In this document: positions 1 through 8,572 of the stretch, one piece after another
Position numbering within the stretch: the first letter of the stretch is position 1
Layout of the letters: each line of letters begins with the position of its first letter
Origin: an uncultured Alistipes sp.
GTDB lineage: Bacteria > Bacteroidota > Bacteroidia > Bacteroidales > Rikenellaceae
Direction: 5' to 3'
DNA length: 34,825 nt
Assembly: GCA_949296295.1 (NCBI GenBank)
Contig: CASFOM010000121.1
Coordinates: 1 to 34,825, forward strand
Program-made: the position numbers and the translations under genes
Notes under the pieces: model-generated
What the model saw: the letters and a program-made list of their open reading frames with translations, nothing else
The model's database searches: none
What the model was told of the DNA's origin: nothing

Positions 1-2442
1 GTGTTTGAATCTCCCGAGGAGGAAGCATTCTTTGGATTAGGACAACATCAGGCCGATGAATTCAACTATAAGGATAAAAACGAAGAACTGTTCCAATACA
101 ATACAAAAGTGTCGGTCCCTTTTGTCGTTTCCAATAAGAATTACGGAATATTGTGGGACAGCTATTCATTCTCCCGTTTCGGCGATGTGCGTGACTATCT
201 CCAATTGAATCAGGCTTTCAAACTCTACGACAAAGAGGGAAAGGAAGGGGCCTTGACAGGTACTTATCTTCCCGCATCCTATTCACAGGCTGAACCCATT
301 GTACGTCGAGAAGATTCCATCTATTTCGAACATCTGAAAACAGACAATCTCTCCCAGGTGGTCAACCTTCCTGAAAAATTCCCCTTCTCCGGCGCTCAGG
401 TCCTTTATGAGGGAGAGATAGAACCTTCGGAAACGGGTGACTTCCATTTTATCCTTTATTACGCCGGTTACACCAAAGTATATGTGAACCGTCAGCTTGT
501 CGTCCCTGAACGTTGGCGTACCGCCTGGAATCCGAACAGTTATAAATTTACCGTTCATTTGGAGGCAGGGAAACGGGTCCCCCTGAAAATAGAATGGAAA
601 CCCGATGGCGGTGTCTCTTATTGCGGGCTGCGCGTCCTGACTCCTCTGCCCGAAAAGGAGCAGGGAAAACAGTCCTGGTGGAGCGAGATGAATCCTGAAA
701 TAGACTACTATTTCGTGGCGGGGGATAATATGGATGAAGTCATCAGCGGCTATCGGACCTTGACCGGAAAGGCTCCCATTATGCCTAAATGGGCAATGGG
801 CTATTGGCAGAGCAGAGAACGTTATAAGACACAGGAGGAGATTCTTTCGGTGTTAAAAGAGTTCCGAAAACGGAACATCCCTATTGACAACATCGTGCAG
901 GATTGGAGTTATTGGCCTGAAAATGCCTGGGGAAGTCATGAATTTGATTCCAAACGGTTCCCCAATCCTCAGGGAATGGTCGATTCCATTCATGCGCTGA
1001 ATGCCAAGTTGATGATTTCCGTATGGCCTAAGTTTTACAGCTCGACGGAACATTATAAGGAGTTTGACAGAAACGGCTGGATGTATCAGCAGGCCGTGAA
1101 GGACAGCATACGTGACTGGATTGGGCCCGGGTACATCGGCTCCTTTTATGACGCTTATGCCGAAGGAGCCCGGAAACTCTTTTGGAAACAGATGGAAGAA
1201 CATCTTTATTCCCTCGGTATCGATGCCTGGTGGATGGATGCCAGCGAACCGAACATCCGGGATTGTATTGACATGGAATACCGGAAGGCGTTGTGCGGTC
1301 CTACCGCTTTGGGTCCCTCCGATGAATATTTCAATGCGTATGCCTTGGTCAATGCAGCCGCCATTTATGACGGACAACGCGGGGTGAATCCCGATAAACG
1401 GGTATTCTTGCTGACACGCTCCGGTTTTGCCGGATTGCAACGCTATTCCACCGCTACCTGGAGTGGAGATATTGCTACCCGTTGGGAGGATATGAAGGCT
1501 CAGATTTCCGCCGGATTGAATTTTGCCGTTAGCGGTATCCCTTATTGGACTATGGATATAGGGGGATTCTGTGTCGAAAACCGTTATGTCGCAGGACAAA
1601 GAGAGTATGACAAGAGCGGAAAGGAAAATGCCGATTATAAAGAGTGGCGAGAACTGAATACCCGCTGGTATCAGTTCGGTGCCTTCTGTCCTTTGTTCCG
1701 CGCTCATGGACAATATCCTTACCGGGAAGTGTGGAACATTGCACCGGAACAGCACCCTGCCTACCAATCAATCGTTTATTATACCCGCCTTCGCTATAAC
1801 CTGATGCCTTATATCTATTCGTTGGCGGGAATGACCTATTTTGACGATTATACCATAATGAGGCCTTTGGTGATGGATTTCCCGAAAGACAGGGAAGTGA
1901 ATGAGATCGGTGATCAGTTTATGTTCGGTCCTGCCCTGATGGTGTGTCCCGTTTATACTTATGAGGCACGCGAACGGAAAGTCTATTTCCCCGATACGGT
2001 CGGATGGTATGATTTCTATACGGGAAACCCTGTGAACAACGGTTGGCAGAAAGTGTCTGCCCCCTATGAACGCATCCCGCTGTTTGTCCGGGAAGGAGCG
2101 ATTGTTCCCTGGGGACCTGATTTGCAATACAGTGATGAGAAACCGGCTGAAACCATTACCCTGTATGTTTATAAAGGTCAAAACGGAAAATTTACCCTGT
2201 ATGAAGATGAGGGGGTGAATTATGGCTATGAAAAGGGTTCGTATGCCCTCATCCCATTGGAATACAATGAGGCGGAAGCTACCCTGACCATTGGGGAACG
2301 TCAGGGAACATTCCCCGGAATGTTGGAGAGACGAATCTTTAATGTAGTGGTGGTAAGTAAAAATAATCCTCAGCCTTTTGATTTGAATGCAAAAGGTCAG
2401 AGGGTGGAATATAACGGAGAAAAACAGGTCATTCATTTATAA
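1..2442 (+). CDS. GH31 alpha-glycosidase with PA14 insert, probable alpha-xylosidase (5' end outside window)
   Basis: This is the C-terminal 813 residues of a family 31 glycoside hydrolase. The GTG at base 1 is only an internal codon; a roughly 100-150 residue N-terminal part should lie upstream. Visible order: the end of the N-terminal beta-sandwich (FFGLGQHQ), a PA14-like insert at about residues 85-225, the catalytic barrel at about 258-590 and a DUF5110-like C-terminal sandwich at about 720-800. The nucleophile is D413 in WWMDASEPN and the acid/base is D490 in TWSGDI. A PA14 domain inserted in this position is known from xyloglucan-active alpha-xylosidases of the BoGH31A/CjXyl31A type, so removal of alpha-1,6-xylose from oligosaccharides is the best guess; alpha-glucosidase remains possible. 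It lies 12 bases before a GH2 gene and is probably cotranscribed with it. Family sure, substrate inferred. Confidence 0.9.
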   Translation: MFESPEEEAFFGLGQHQADEFNYKDKNEELFQYNTKVSVPFVVSNKNYGILWDSYSFSRFGDVRDYLQLNQAFKLYDKEGKEGALTGTYLPASYSQAEPIVRREDSIYFEHLKTDNLSQVVNLPEKFPFSGAQVLYEGEIEPSETGDFHFILYYAGYTKVYVNRQLVVPERWRTAWNPNSYKFTVHLEAGKRVPLKIEWKPDGGVSYCGLRVLTPLPEKEQGKQSWWSEMNPEIDYYFVAGDNMDEVISGYRTLTGKAPIMPKWAMGYWQSRERYKTQEEILSVLKEFRKRNIPIDNIVQDWSYWPENAWGSHEFDSKRFPNPQGMVDSIHALNAKLMISVWPKFYSSTEHYKEFDRNGWMYQQAVKDSIRDWIGPGYIGSFYDAYAEGARKLFWKQMEEHLYSLGIDAWWMDASEPNIRDCIDMEYRKALCGPTALGPSDEYFNAYALVNAAAIYDGQRGVNPDKRVFLLTRSGFAGLQRYSTATWSGDIATRWEDMKAQISAGLNFAVSGIPYWTMDIGGFCVENRYVAGQREYDKSGKENADYKEWRELNTRWYQFGAFCPLFRAHGQYPYREVWNIAPEQHPAYQSIVYYTRLRYNLMPYIYSLAGMTYFDDYTIMRPLVMDFPKDREVNEIGDQFMFGPALMVCPVYTYEARERKVYFPDTVGWYDFYTGNPVNNGWQKVSAPYERIPLFVREGAIVPWGPDLQYSDEKPAETITLYVYKGQNGKFTLYEDEGVNYGYEKGSYALIPLEYNEAEATLTIGERQGTFPGMLERRIFNVVVVSKNNPQPFDLNAKGQRVEYNGEKQVIHL

Positions 2443-2454
2443 AAAGAAACTCTT

Positions 2455-4962
2455 ATGAATAAAATGATTTCAACAGCTTTTTTAAGTCTGCTCCTTTGTT
2501 GCCTCGTCTCTTGTGTCAAACAGGAAAACCGGGTGCGGGAAAGAACTTCCTTTAATGAAGGATGGGCTTTTTATCAAGGAGAGGTTTCCGGTGCTGCGGA
2601 TACCGACTTTGATGATTCCGCCTGGAGAAAGTTGGACCTTCCCCATGACTGGGCAATAGAAGGGGCCTTTTCTCAGGATAACCCTTCCGGTACGGGGGGA
2701 GGGGCTTTGCCCGGTGGAATGGGATGGTATCGGAAAACCTTTGTCCCTGATAAAAAAGAGAAGGATAAGAAATTCTTTATCGATTTTGATGGAGTCTATA
2801 TGAATTCAGAGGTCTTTATCAATGGGGTCTCTTTGGGAAAACGACCTTATGGATATATCTCGTTCCGTTATGATTTGACGCCTTATTTGCAGTGGGGGGA
2901 GAGCAATGTGATTGCTGTCAAGGTAGATAACGTGGAACAGCCCAATTCCCGTTGGTATTCCGGATGCGGCATTTACCGAAATGTCTGGCTGACCAAAGTG
3001 AATAAGGTGCATGTGGATTTGTGGGGAACACAAGTGACTGCCCCTGAGGTTTCTGAAACGAAAGCGAAGGTGTCGGTGGCTACGCAGGTGAAAAATGAGG
3101 GAACGGAAGAGGCCCGGGTGACGGTGGTTTCCATCTTGACGGACGAGACAGGAAAGGAAATAGGCCAAACTTCCTCGGAACAACTTGTTCCTAAGGATTC
3201 TACGGCTCTCTTTTCCCATCAGATGGATGTGGTGGCTCCTGTATTGTGGTCGGTGGAGGCCCCTTATCTTTATACGGTAAAGACAAAAGTTTATGTGGCA
3301 GGGAATTTAATGGATGATTATCAGACCAGGACCGGTATTCGCACATTCCGGTTCGATGCGGGAAAAGGGTTCTTTTTGAATGGGAAATCCATGAAAATCA
3401 ATGGTGTGTGCATGCATCATGATTTGGGCTGTTTGGGGGCCGCCGTACATCGTCCCGCCATAGAACGACAGTTAAGGATTTTAAAGGAGATGGGGTGCAA
3501 CGGCATCCGTTGTTCCCATAATCCTCCGGCTCCTGAACTCTTGGAGTTGTGTGATGAAATGGGATTTATTGTGATGGATGAATCTTTTGACATGTGGCGA
3601 AGAAGGAAAACAAAACATGACTATGCCCGCTATTTTGACGAATGGTACGAACGTGATTTGACCGATTTGGTTCGTCGTGACAGAAATCATCCGTCCGTTT
3701 TTATCTGGAGTATAGGCAATGAGGTGTTGGAACAGTGGTCGGACGCCAATGCCGATACCTTGACTTTGGAACAGGCCAACATGATTCTCAACTTCGGACA
3801 TGATGCAACCCTGCTGGCAAAAGAGGGAAGAGTGAGCGTGAACAGTTTGTTGTGTAAAAGATTGGTGGACATTATAAAATCTTTGGATAATACCCGGCCC
3901 GTTACTGCCGGATGCAATGAACCGGAACCGTATAATCACTTGTTCCGTTCCGGCGCATTGGATATTATCGGGTTTAATTATCATGACGCCTGGTTTGCCG
4001 GGGTACCGGAAAAATTTCCCGGAAAACCGTTTATCGTTACTGAAAGTGTTTCGGCGTTGATGACCCGCGGATATTATCGTATGCCGGCCGACTCCGCCTT
4101 TATCTGGCCTGTCCGGTGGGACATCCCGTTTCAGGACGATTCCTTTGCCTGTTCCTCTTATGACAACTGTTATACTCCCTGGGGAAATTATCATGAAGGG
4201 ACCTTACGCCATGTAAAAAACAATGACTTTATTTGCGGACAATACATTTGGACCGGATTTGACTATTTGGGAGAACCTACTCCTTATGGATGGCCGGCCC
4301 GAAGCTCTTTCTTCGGCATTGTTGATTTGGCCGGATTCCCCAAGGATGTCTATTACCTTTACCAGTCGGAATGGACCGATAAAAAAGTGCTTCATCTGTT
4401 CCCCCACTGGAACTGGACACCCGGACAGCAGGTAGATATGAAGGTTTATTACAACAGTGCCGATGAAGTGGAACTGTTTGTGAACGGGAAATCGCAAGGG
4501 GTAAAGAAGAAAGGTCCTGATGATTTTCATGTGATGTGGCGGGTAAGCTATGAACCGGGTACGGTGAAGGCGGTATCGAGAAAGAATGGACAGGTGGTGC
4601 TTGAAAAGGAGATACATACTGCGGGAGAACCGGCTCAGATTCGTCTTACTCCCGATAAGAACAAGATACAGGCGGATGGAAAGGATATGTGTTTTGTGAC
4701 GGTGGAGGTACTGGATGAAAACGGTAATTTATGTCCCAATGCGGATAATTTGGTCCATTTTGAAGTTACGGGAGCGGGAATGATTGCCGGAGTGGATAAT
4801 GGCAGTCAGACCTCTTTAGAGTCGTTCAAAGCACCCTGTCGCAAGGCTTTTTACGGAAAATGTCTGGTAGTGCTTCAGAACAATAAGGAGCGGGGAACCT
4901 TGAAACTTGTTGCCTCTTCGGACCAACTGGCACCTGCTTCCTTGTCGGTAAATGCCGATTGA
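2455..4962 (+). CDS. GH2 beta-galactosidase-like lipoprotein
   Basis: An 835-residue family 2 glycoside hydrolase. The signal peptide ends in lipobox LVSC (C20), so it is anchored in a membrane, probably the outer membrane or facing the periplasm. Domains: sugar-binding jelly roll about 30-190, Ig-like about 195-300, TIM barrel about 305-600, a DUF4982-like segment about 640-710 and a C-terminal Ig-like domain about 720-830. The acid/base is E423 (IWSIGNEV) and the nucleophile E530 (FIVTESVS). Both are intact, so it should be active as a retaining exo-beta-glycosidase. Beta-galactosidase is the commonest activity for this architecture, but beta-glucuronidase or others cannot be excluded. It starts 12 bases after the GH31 stop; together they would remove beta-Gal and then alpha-Xyl from xyloglucan-type side chains (inference). 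Confidence 0.9.
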   Translation: MNKMISTAFLSLLLCCLVSCVKQENRVRERTSFNEGWAFYQGEVSGAADTDFDDSAWRKLDLPHDWAIEGAFSQDNPSGTGGGALPGGMGWYRKTFVPDKKEKDKKFFIDFDGVYMNSEVFINGVSLGKRPYGYISFRYDLTPYLQWGESNVIAVKVDNVEQPNSRWYSGCGIYRNVWLTKVNKVHVDLWGTQVTAPEVSETKAKVSVATQVKNEGTEEARVTVVSILTDETGKEIGQTSSEQLVPKDSTALFSHQMDVVAPVLWSVEAPYLYTVKTKVYVAGNLMDDYQTRTGIRTFRFDAGKGFFLNGKSMKINGVCMHHDLGCLGAAVHRPAIERQLRILKEMGCNGIRCSHNPPAPELLELCDEMGFIVMDESFDMWRRRKTKHDYARYFDEWYERDLTDLVRRDRNHPSVFIWSIGNEVLEQWSDANADTLTLEQANMILNFGHDATLLAKEGRVSVNSLLCKRLVDIIKSLDNTRPVTAGCNEPEPYNHLFRSGALDIIGFNYHDAWFAGVPEKFPGKPFIVTESVSALMTRGYYRMPADSAFIWPVRWDIPFQDDSFACSSYDNCYTPWGNYHEGTLRHVKNNDFICGQYIWTGFDYLGEPTPYGWPARSSFFGIVDLAGFPKDVYYLYQSEWTDKKVLHLFPHWNWTPGQQVDMKVYYNSADEVELFVNGKSQGVKKKGPDDFHVMWRVSYEPGTVKAVSRKNGQVVLEKEIHTAGEPAQIRLTPDKNKIQADGKDMCFVTVEVLDENGNLCPNADNLVHFEVTGAGMIAGVDNGSQTSLESFKAPCRKAFYGKCLVVLQNNKERGTLKLVASSDQLAPASLSVNAD

Positions 4963-5008
4963 CGTTACAAAGGATATTGCATGGGGAAGACTCCCCGGAA
5001 ACCGGTAA

Positions 5009-5830
5009 TCAATTCCGTATCCGGTAGTCGTGAGGAAGCATACCTGTCCAGCGTTTGAACAGCGTACAGAAATTCGGCAGGGAAGAAAAACCCAACTCTT
5101 CCGCGATTGTTTTGACGGGAAGACGGGTTTCCAACAGTTTCCGTTGAGCCATTTCCATACGTTTCAACGCTATGTGGGTTTCCAGTGACTTCCCCGTCTC
5201 ATGCTCTATCAAACGGGAAAAATAGGCGGGAGAGAGTCCGAGCCGGGTTGAAAAGTAGGCGGCTTGCGGAAATCCCGTACTCTTTAACCTCCCCGATTCA
5301 ATATATTCGGCAAGCAAGGACTCATAATGACGCATGAGCGGCTCGTGAAGAGGATGTCGCGTGATGAACTGTCGCTCGTAGTAGCGGGTGCAATAATCCA
5401 ATAAACATTCAACTAATTCTCCAAGCAGCAGACGGGTGTATCGATCTGCTGCTTGGTGCGTTTCCTGTGCGATGTCTTCCATGCAGCGAAAGATGGTCTG
5501 CTTCTCCCGTGCAGAGGGATGCAGTGCTTCCTGAGGATAAAAGGAGAAAAAGGGATACTCTGATATCGGATTGCGAATCAGGTCGGTAGGAAACATCAGG
5601 AACCATTCGGCGGAAGAAACCAAGGGAAGAAGATGATGGTGATGTCCGGCGGAACAGATTAATGTCCCTTCTGCAAAATCATAAAATCGGCGTCCATAGA
5701 GCGTTTCGCTCTCGGGAGTGTAATTCCGAAAAATAACCGCAGGATATGGAAGTTGCAGAAGAGGAGAGATTCCTTCCGTCCCTGCGTTTTTGATGATTCT
5801 GAAACCTGTATGAATGATATCTGCATGCAT
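5009..5830 (-). CDS. AraC-family transcriptional regulator (paralogue 1)
   Basis: A 273-residue regulator with an N-terminal cupin-like sensing region and a C-terminal double helix-turn-helix (last ~100 residues, ending FKRWTGMLPHDYR). The open frame extends upstream to 5893, but the -7 box TATTTTTG lies inside that extension (5858-5865), so the ATG at 5830 is taken as the start. The protein is clearly paralogous to the regulator at 6046-6942: both share a middle segment of the type LLDYC.R.Y.RQF.TR and the same HTH layout. It faces the GH2 gene tail to tail, so it is not in that operon. An operator-like double direct repeat sits at 5905-5942, 47 bp from the -7 box, the same geometry as at its paralogue; autoregulation is likely. 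Its target genes are unknown. A run of four His occurs in the sensing domain. Confidence 0.88.
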   Translation of the reverse strand: MHADIIHTGFRIIKNAGTEGISPLLQLPYPAVIFRNYTPESETLYGRRFYDFAEGTLICSAGHHHHLLPLVSSAEWFLMFPTDLIRNPISEYPFFSFYPQEALHPSAREKQTIFRCMEDIAQETHQAADRYTRLLLGELVECLLDYCTRYYERQFITRHPLHEPLMRHYESLLAEYIESGRLKSTGFPQAAYFSTRLGLSPAYFSRLIEHETGKSLETHIALKRMEMAQRKLLETRLPVKTIAEELGFSSLPNFCTLFKRWTGMLPHDYRIRN

Positions 5831-5857
5831 GGTCGTCCGTTCTATGTTATGCCGTTG

Positions 5858-5865
5858 CAAAAATA
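5858..5865 (-). promoter_or_regulatory. -7 box of the AraC-1 promoter
   Basis: TATTTTTG on the minus strand matches the Bacteroidetes -7 consensus TAnnTTTG. Transcription would start near 5851, about 20 bases before the ATG at 5830. No good -33 TTTG is visible, which fits a regulator-dependent promoter. Confidence 0.6.
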
Positions 5866-5904
5866 GAAAATGTGACGAGGTTTGATGCCTCAACGGTCAG
5901 GCTT

Positions 5905-5942
5905 CCGGAATTGGGGTAGGAATATCCGGAAATTATATACGG
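5905..5942 (+). promoter_or_regulatory. AraC-type operator A: two 17-bp half-sites, 21 bp apart
   Basis: Half-sites CCGGAATTGGGGTAGGA (5905-5921) and CCGGAAATTATATACGG (5926-5942) are direct repeats with a 21-bp period. The same arrangement occurs at 7014-7051 and 7083-7120. Columns 1 (C), 3 (G), 5-6 (AA) and 13-14 (TA) are identical in all six half-sites. Position relative to the AraC-1 -7 box is the same as that of operator B relative to the AraC-2 -7 box. Confidence 0.6.
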
Positions 5943-6045
5943 AAAGAAGGGGATCTTCTGGATGATTCATTGTGGATAGACACCATGTCCGAGGGAAGGA
6001 ACGGATGAAGGTCCGGTATGGGAAAATAGAGGGGGAGCATGTCCA

Positions 6046-6942
6046 TCAGTTACGTGAGCGGAACTCGTTGGGCGTACATCCCACAACCCGCTTGAACATA
6101 CGGCTCAGATGTTGTGGATATTGAAATCCCAATTCAAAGGCGATTTGACTCGTTGTCTTTCCCGAAGAGAGCAACTGTTCCTTCACCCGCGAAATGATGC
6201 TTGTTTGGATGTATTCCGATGCCGTCTTGCCCGTTTCCTTCCGAATCATGTCTCCGAAATAGTTGGGCGAGAGAAATACCCGGTCGGCAAAATATTTGAC
6301 CGTAGGCAATCCTTGCTGTTGCGGCAGAGGTCCTTCAAAATATTCGTCCAAAAGTCGCTCGAACCGTACTATGATATCGTGGTTTTGAAGGTTTCGCGTG
6401 GTAAACTGTCGGTCATAGAAACGAAGACAGTAATCAAGAAGTACGGTAATATGGGCTGAGATTAACCGCTGACTGTGTTTGTCGATGGAATGGTTTAACT
6501 CTTTCTCTATCTTCTCTATGCAGTCATTGATAATCTCCCGTTCTTCTTCCGAGAGATGTAAGGCTTCATTGGATTCATAGGAGAAAAAAGAGTAGTTTTT
6601 TATCTCTTGTCCGAGCGATGTGCCTCGAATTAAATCAGGATGAAACAGAACTCCTTTGGCTGCCGGAGGACGGACGCCTTTCGGATTGTTCAAGCCGATG
6701 ATTTGTCCCGGAGCTACGGCAACCACAGTCCCAGACTGATAGTCGTAACGTCCCCGTCCATAGGTCAGCTCTCCACAAACCTCTTCCTTGAGGAAAAGAG
6801 CATAAAAACCGATGTTCATCTTGTAAGGAACCAACTGTTCCGGACGCCTTAAGTCAACCACACTGATTAAAGGATGGAGCGTCTCAATTCCAAACAACTT
6901 GTTGTATCGGTCGATGGTGTCGATTTGTAAAATTTCATCCAT
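6046..6942 (-). CDS. AraC-family transcriptional regulator (paralogue 2)
   Basis: A 298-residue AraC/XylS-type regulator: N-terminal ligand-sensing region, then a C-terminal double HTH (YFADRVFLSPNYF and IAFELGFQYPQHLSRMFKR). The frame can be opened at a TTG at 6969, but that codon overlaps the -7 box at 6967-6974, so the ATG at 6942 is chosen. It is transcribed divergently from the flavodoxin-like gene at 7170. The shared intergenic region carries two copies of a double 17-bp direct repeat. The simplest reading is that this protein represses or autoregulates itself from operator B and activates the flavodoxin gene from operator C. The effector is not known. Confidence 0.88.
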   Translation of the reverse strand: MDEILQIDTIDRYNKLFGIETLHPLISVVDLRRPEQLVPYKMNIGFYALFLKEEVCGELTYGRGRYDYQSGTVVAVAPGQIIGLNNPKGVRPPAAKGVLFHPDLIRGTSLGQEIKNYSFFSYESNEALHLSEEEREIINDCIEKIEKELNHSIDKHSQRLISAHITVLLDYCLRFYDRQFTTRNLQNHDIIVRFERLLDEYFEGPLPQQQGLPTVKYFADRVFLSPNYFGDMIRKETGKTASEYIQTSIISRVKEQLLSSGKTTSQIAFELGFQYPQHLSRMFKRVVGCTPNEFRSRN

Positions 6943-6966
6943 ATTCGTTTCCCTTTGATGGAATAA

Positions 6967-6974
6967 CAAAAATA
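6967..6974 (-). promoter_or_regulatory. -7 box of the AraC-2 promoter
   Basis: TATTTTTG on the minus strand, 25 bases before the ATG at 6942. It is identical in sequence to the AraC-1 box and stands 47 bp from the nearest operator half-site (7014), exactly as at AraC-1 (5858 to 5905). Confidence 0.6.
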
Positions 6975-7013
6975 AATTTTTTATCCGGGATAAGAAAACA
7001 AGGAAGCAGAAAA

Positions 7014-7051
7014 CAGGAATTTGGGTAAGAAGAACCGTAAATCAGATAAAA
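7014..7051 (+). promoter_or_regulatory. AraC-type operator B: two 17-bp half-sites, 21 bp apart
   Basis: Half-sites CAGGAATTTGGGTAAGA (7014-7030) and CCGTAAATCAGATAAAA (7035-7051). It is on the AraC-2 side of the divergent intergenic region, so autoregulation is the likely role. Confidence 0.55.
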
Positions 7052-7082
7052 TCAGGCAGAAAGATACCGAACGTACAAAAAA

Positions 7083-7120
7083 CCGTAATCGGGGTAGGAG
7101 CTTCGGGAATTTATCTACAA
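7083..7120 (+). promoter_or_regulatory. AraC-type operator C: two 17-bp half-sites, 21 bp apart
   Basis: Half-sites CCGTAATCGGGGTAGGA (7083-7099) and CGGGAATTTATCTACAA (7104-7120). The second half-site ends about 20 bp before the -7 box of the flavodoxin-like gene, so it covers the place of a -33 element, which is otherwise not recognisable. This is the arrangement expected for an activator-dependent promoter. Confidence 0.58.
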
Positions 7121-7140
7121 AAAAAGGATAAAACGTAGGG

Positions 7141-7148
7141 TATCTTTG
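7141..7148 (+). promoter_or_regulatory. -7 box of the flavodoxin-like gene
   Basis: TATCTTTG matches TAnnTTTG. The start of transcription would be near 7155, giving a leader of about 15 bases to the ATG at 7170. This also rules out the earlier in-frame ATG at 7146, which lies within the box. Confidence 0.65.
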
Positions 7149-7169
7149 CAAAAACAAAAATATAGGAAG

Positions 7170-7709
7170 ATGAAGAAAAAGGTATTGATTCTCTCCTCAA
7201 GTCCCCGAAAGGGGGGAAATTCCGATACGTTATGTGACGAATTTTTACGGGGAGCTTCTCAAATGGGACATGACGTGGAAAAGGTTTTCTTACGGGACAA
7301 GACCATTCTGTATTGTACCGGATGCAGCAGATGCAGTTTGGAAGGAAAACCTTGTCCTCAAAAAGATGATGCAGCGGAAATTATCGATAAAATGCTGGTA
7401 GCGGATGTAATTGTGATGGCTACTCCCGTCTATTTCTATACCATGTCGGCTCAAATGAAAACGTTGATAGACCGTTGCTGCGGACCTTATGTCCGGATGA
7501 AAAACAAAGAGTTTTATTTTATCCTGACAGCTGCCGATGAACAACGGGAGAATCTCATGCGCACCGTTGATACTTTTCAGGGATTTTTAGATTGTCTCCC
7601 GAATCCGGTTATCAAGGGGGTGGTCTATGGAACAGGTGTATGGCATCCTGGAGAAGTCAAACGTACCCCTGCCATGCAGGAGGCGTATGAGATGGGACGA
7701 AATGTATGA
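7170..7709 (+). CDS. Flavodoxin-fold NAD(P)H-dependent oxidoreductase with Isf-like cysteine motif
   Basis: A 179-residue FMN-binding oxidoreductase of the NADPH-dependent FMN reductase/iron-sulfur flavoprotein group. The FMN phosphate loop is SSSPRKGGNSD (residues 9-19), and ATPVYFYTMSAQMKTLIDR follows the flavin-stacking pattern of the family. Cysteines C49, C52, C55 and C62 form CX2CX2CX6C, within the compact CX2CX2CX4-7C motif that holds a [4Fe-4S] cluster in archaeal Isf proteins; cluster binding here is inferred. Length is normal and the C-terminus ends in the usual MQEAYEMGRN. It is divergent from AraC-2 and preceded by operator C, so it is probably the regulator's target. Physiological substrate unknown; quinone, nitroaromatic or oxidative-stress roles are all possible. 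Confidence 0.87.
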   Translation: MKKKVLILSSSPRKGGNSDTLCDEFLRGASQMGHDVEKVFLRDKTILYCTGCSRCSLEGKPCPQKDDAAEIIDKMLVADVIVMATPVYFYTMSAQMKTLIDRCCGPYVRMKNKEFYFILTAADEQRENLMRTVDTFQGFLDCLPNPVIKGVVYGTGVWHPGEVKRTPAMQEAYEMGRNV

Positions 7710-7981
7710 GCGACGTTGAAGTGTCTTGGGGCTGTTGAGATCTGTACAGGCTGTCTTTTTACCGGGCGGACTGAAACAGTGCAAGGATATCCGTCAATTC
7801 ATGAAAAAATAACCAGAGAGACAGCTTCTGAAAAAACGATTCATGTCCGATAAACCTGTCAGAACAACTGATAATCAATTAGGTTAATGCAATAAATCAA
7901 GACTGTTGGCAAATGATTATTTTTCAATAGGTTAAAAACCGTTGGATTTTTATCGGACAACAATAAAAAAAACGAAATAAA

Positions 7982-8572
7982 ATGACATTGAATGATTTTT
8001 TAGCGTATGTGAAAACGGGCAAGCCGTTGAATACCGATGAAATAGGCCGTTTTATGAACGAAATGAGTGAAGAGGCCCGACGCATCACTTGTCGATTGAA
8101 CAGTACATATTGTACTCCTGATGAAGTACGTGCATTGTTGTCTGAGCTCTTCGGGCGGACCGTTGATTCCTCTTTACGTGTATTCCCTCCTTTTTACACC
8201 GATTTTGGAAAGAATATTAAAATAGGAAAGAATGTGTTTATCAATGCTTGCTGCCACTTTCAGGATCATGGCGGCGTAGAGATTGGAGACGGTTGTCAGA
8301 TTGGGCATGATGTCGTATTTGCTACCTTGAATCATGGCTTTGCCCCTGAAAAACGTCAGTTTACCTATCCCGCTCCCATTGTCCTAGGGAAGAATGTATG
8401 GGTGGGAGCCCATGCTACCATTGTTCCGGGAGTGACAGTAGGAAATCATGCCATCATAGGTGCCGGAGCCGTGGTTACAAAGGATGTTCCGGAAAGGGCC
8501 ATAGTAGCAGGGGTCCCTGCCCGGCTCATTCGTATTCTCGGAGAAGAGAATCAGCAGGGGAAACAGGAGTAG
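7982..8572 (+). CDS. Sugar O-acetyltransferase, maltose/galactoside acetyltransferase type (left-handed beta helix)
   Basis: A 196-residue hexapeptide-repeat acetyltransferase that transfers acetyl from acetyl-CoA to a small sugar or similar acceptor. An N-terminal Mac-like helical region (about 1-60) precedes hexapeptide turns (IKIGKNVFINACC, VEIGDGCQIG, IVLGKNVWVGAHATIVPGVTVG). The catalytic His is H118 in ATLNHGF, and the end (GVPARLIRIL) is normal. It follows the flavodoxin-like gene by 272 bases with no clear -7 box, so cotranscription is possible but not shown. It ends in TAG directly abutting the convergent PliI-like gene (zero spacing). The acceptor cannot be told from sequence. Confidence 0.88.
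   Translation: MTLNDFLAYVKTGKPLNTDEIGRFMNEMSEEARRITCRLNSTYCTPDEVRALLSELFGRTVDSSLRVFPPFYTDFGKNIKIGKNVFINACCHFQDHGGVEIGDGCQIGHDVVFATLNHGFAPEKRQFTYPAPIVLGKNVWVGAHATIVPGVTVGNHAIIGAGAVVTKDVPERAIVAGVPARLIRILGEENQQGKQE

Noticed and set aside
853-1767. 304-codon open frame antisense to the GH31 gene (and a 222-codon one at 1768-2436)
   Set aside because: It lies wholly opposite a clearly coding gene with intact catalytic motifs; the antisense translations have no family features and arise from codon bias of the real gene.
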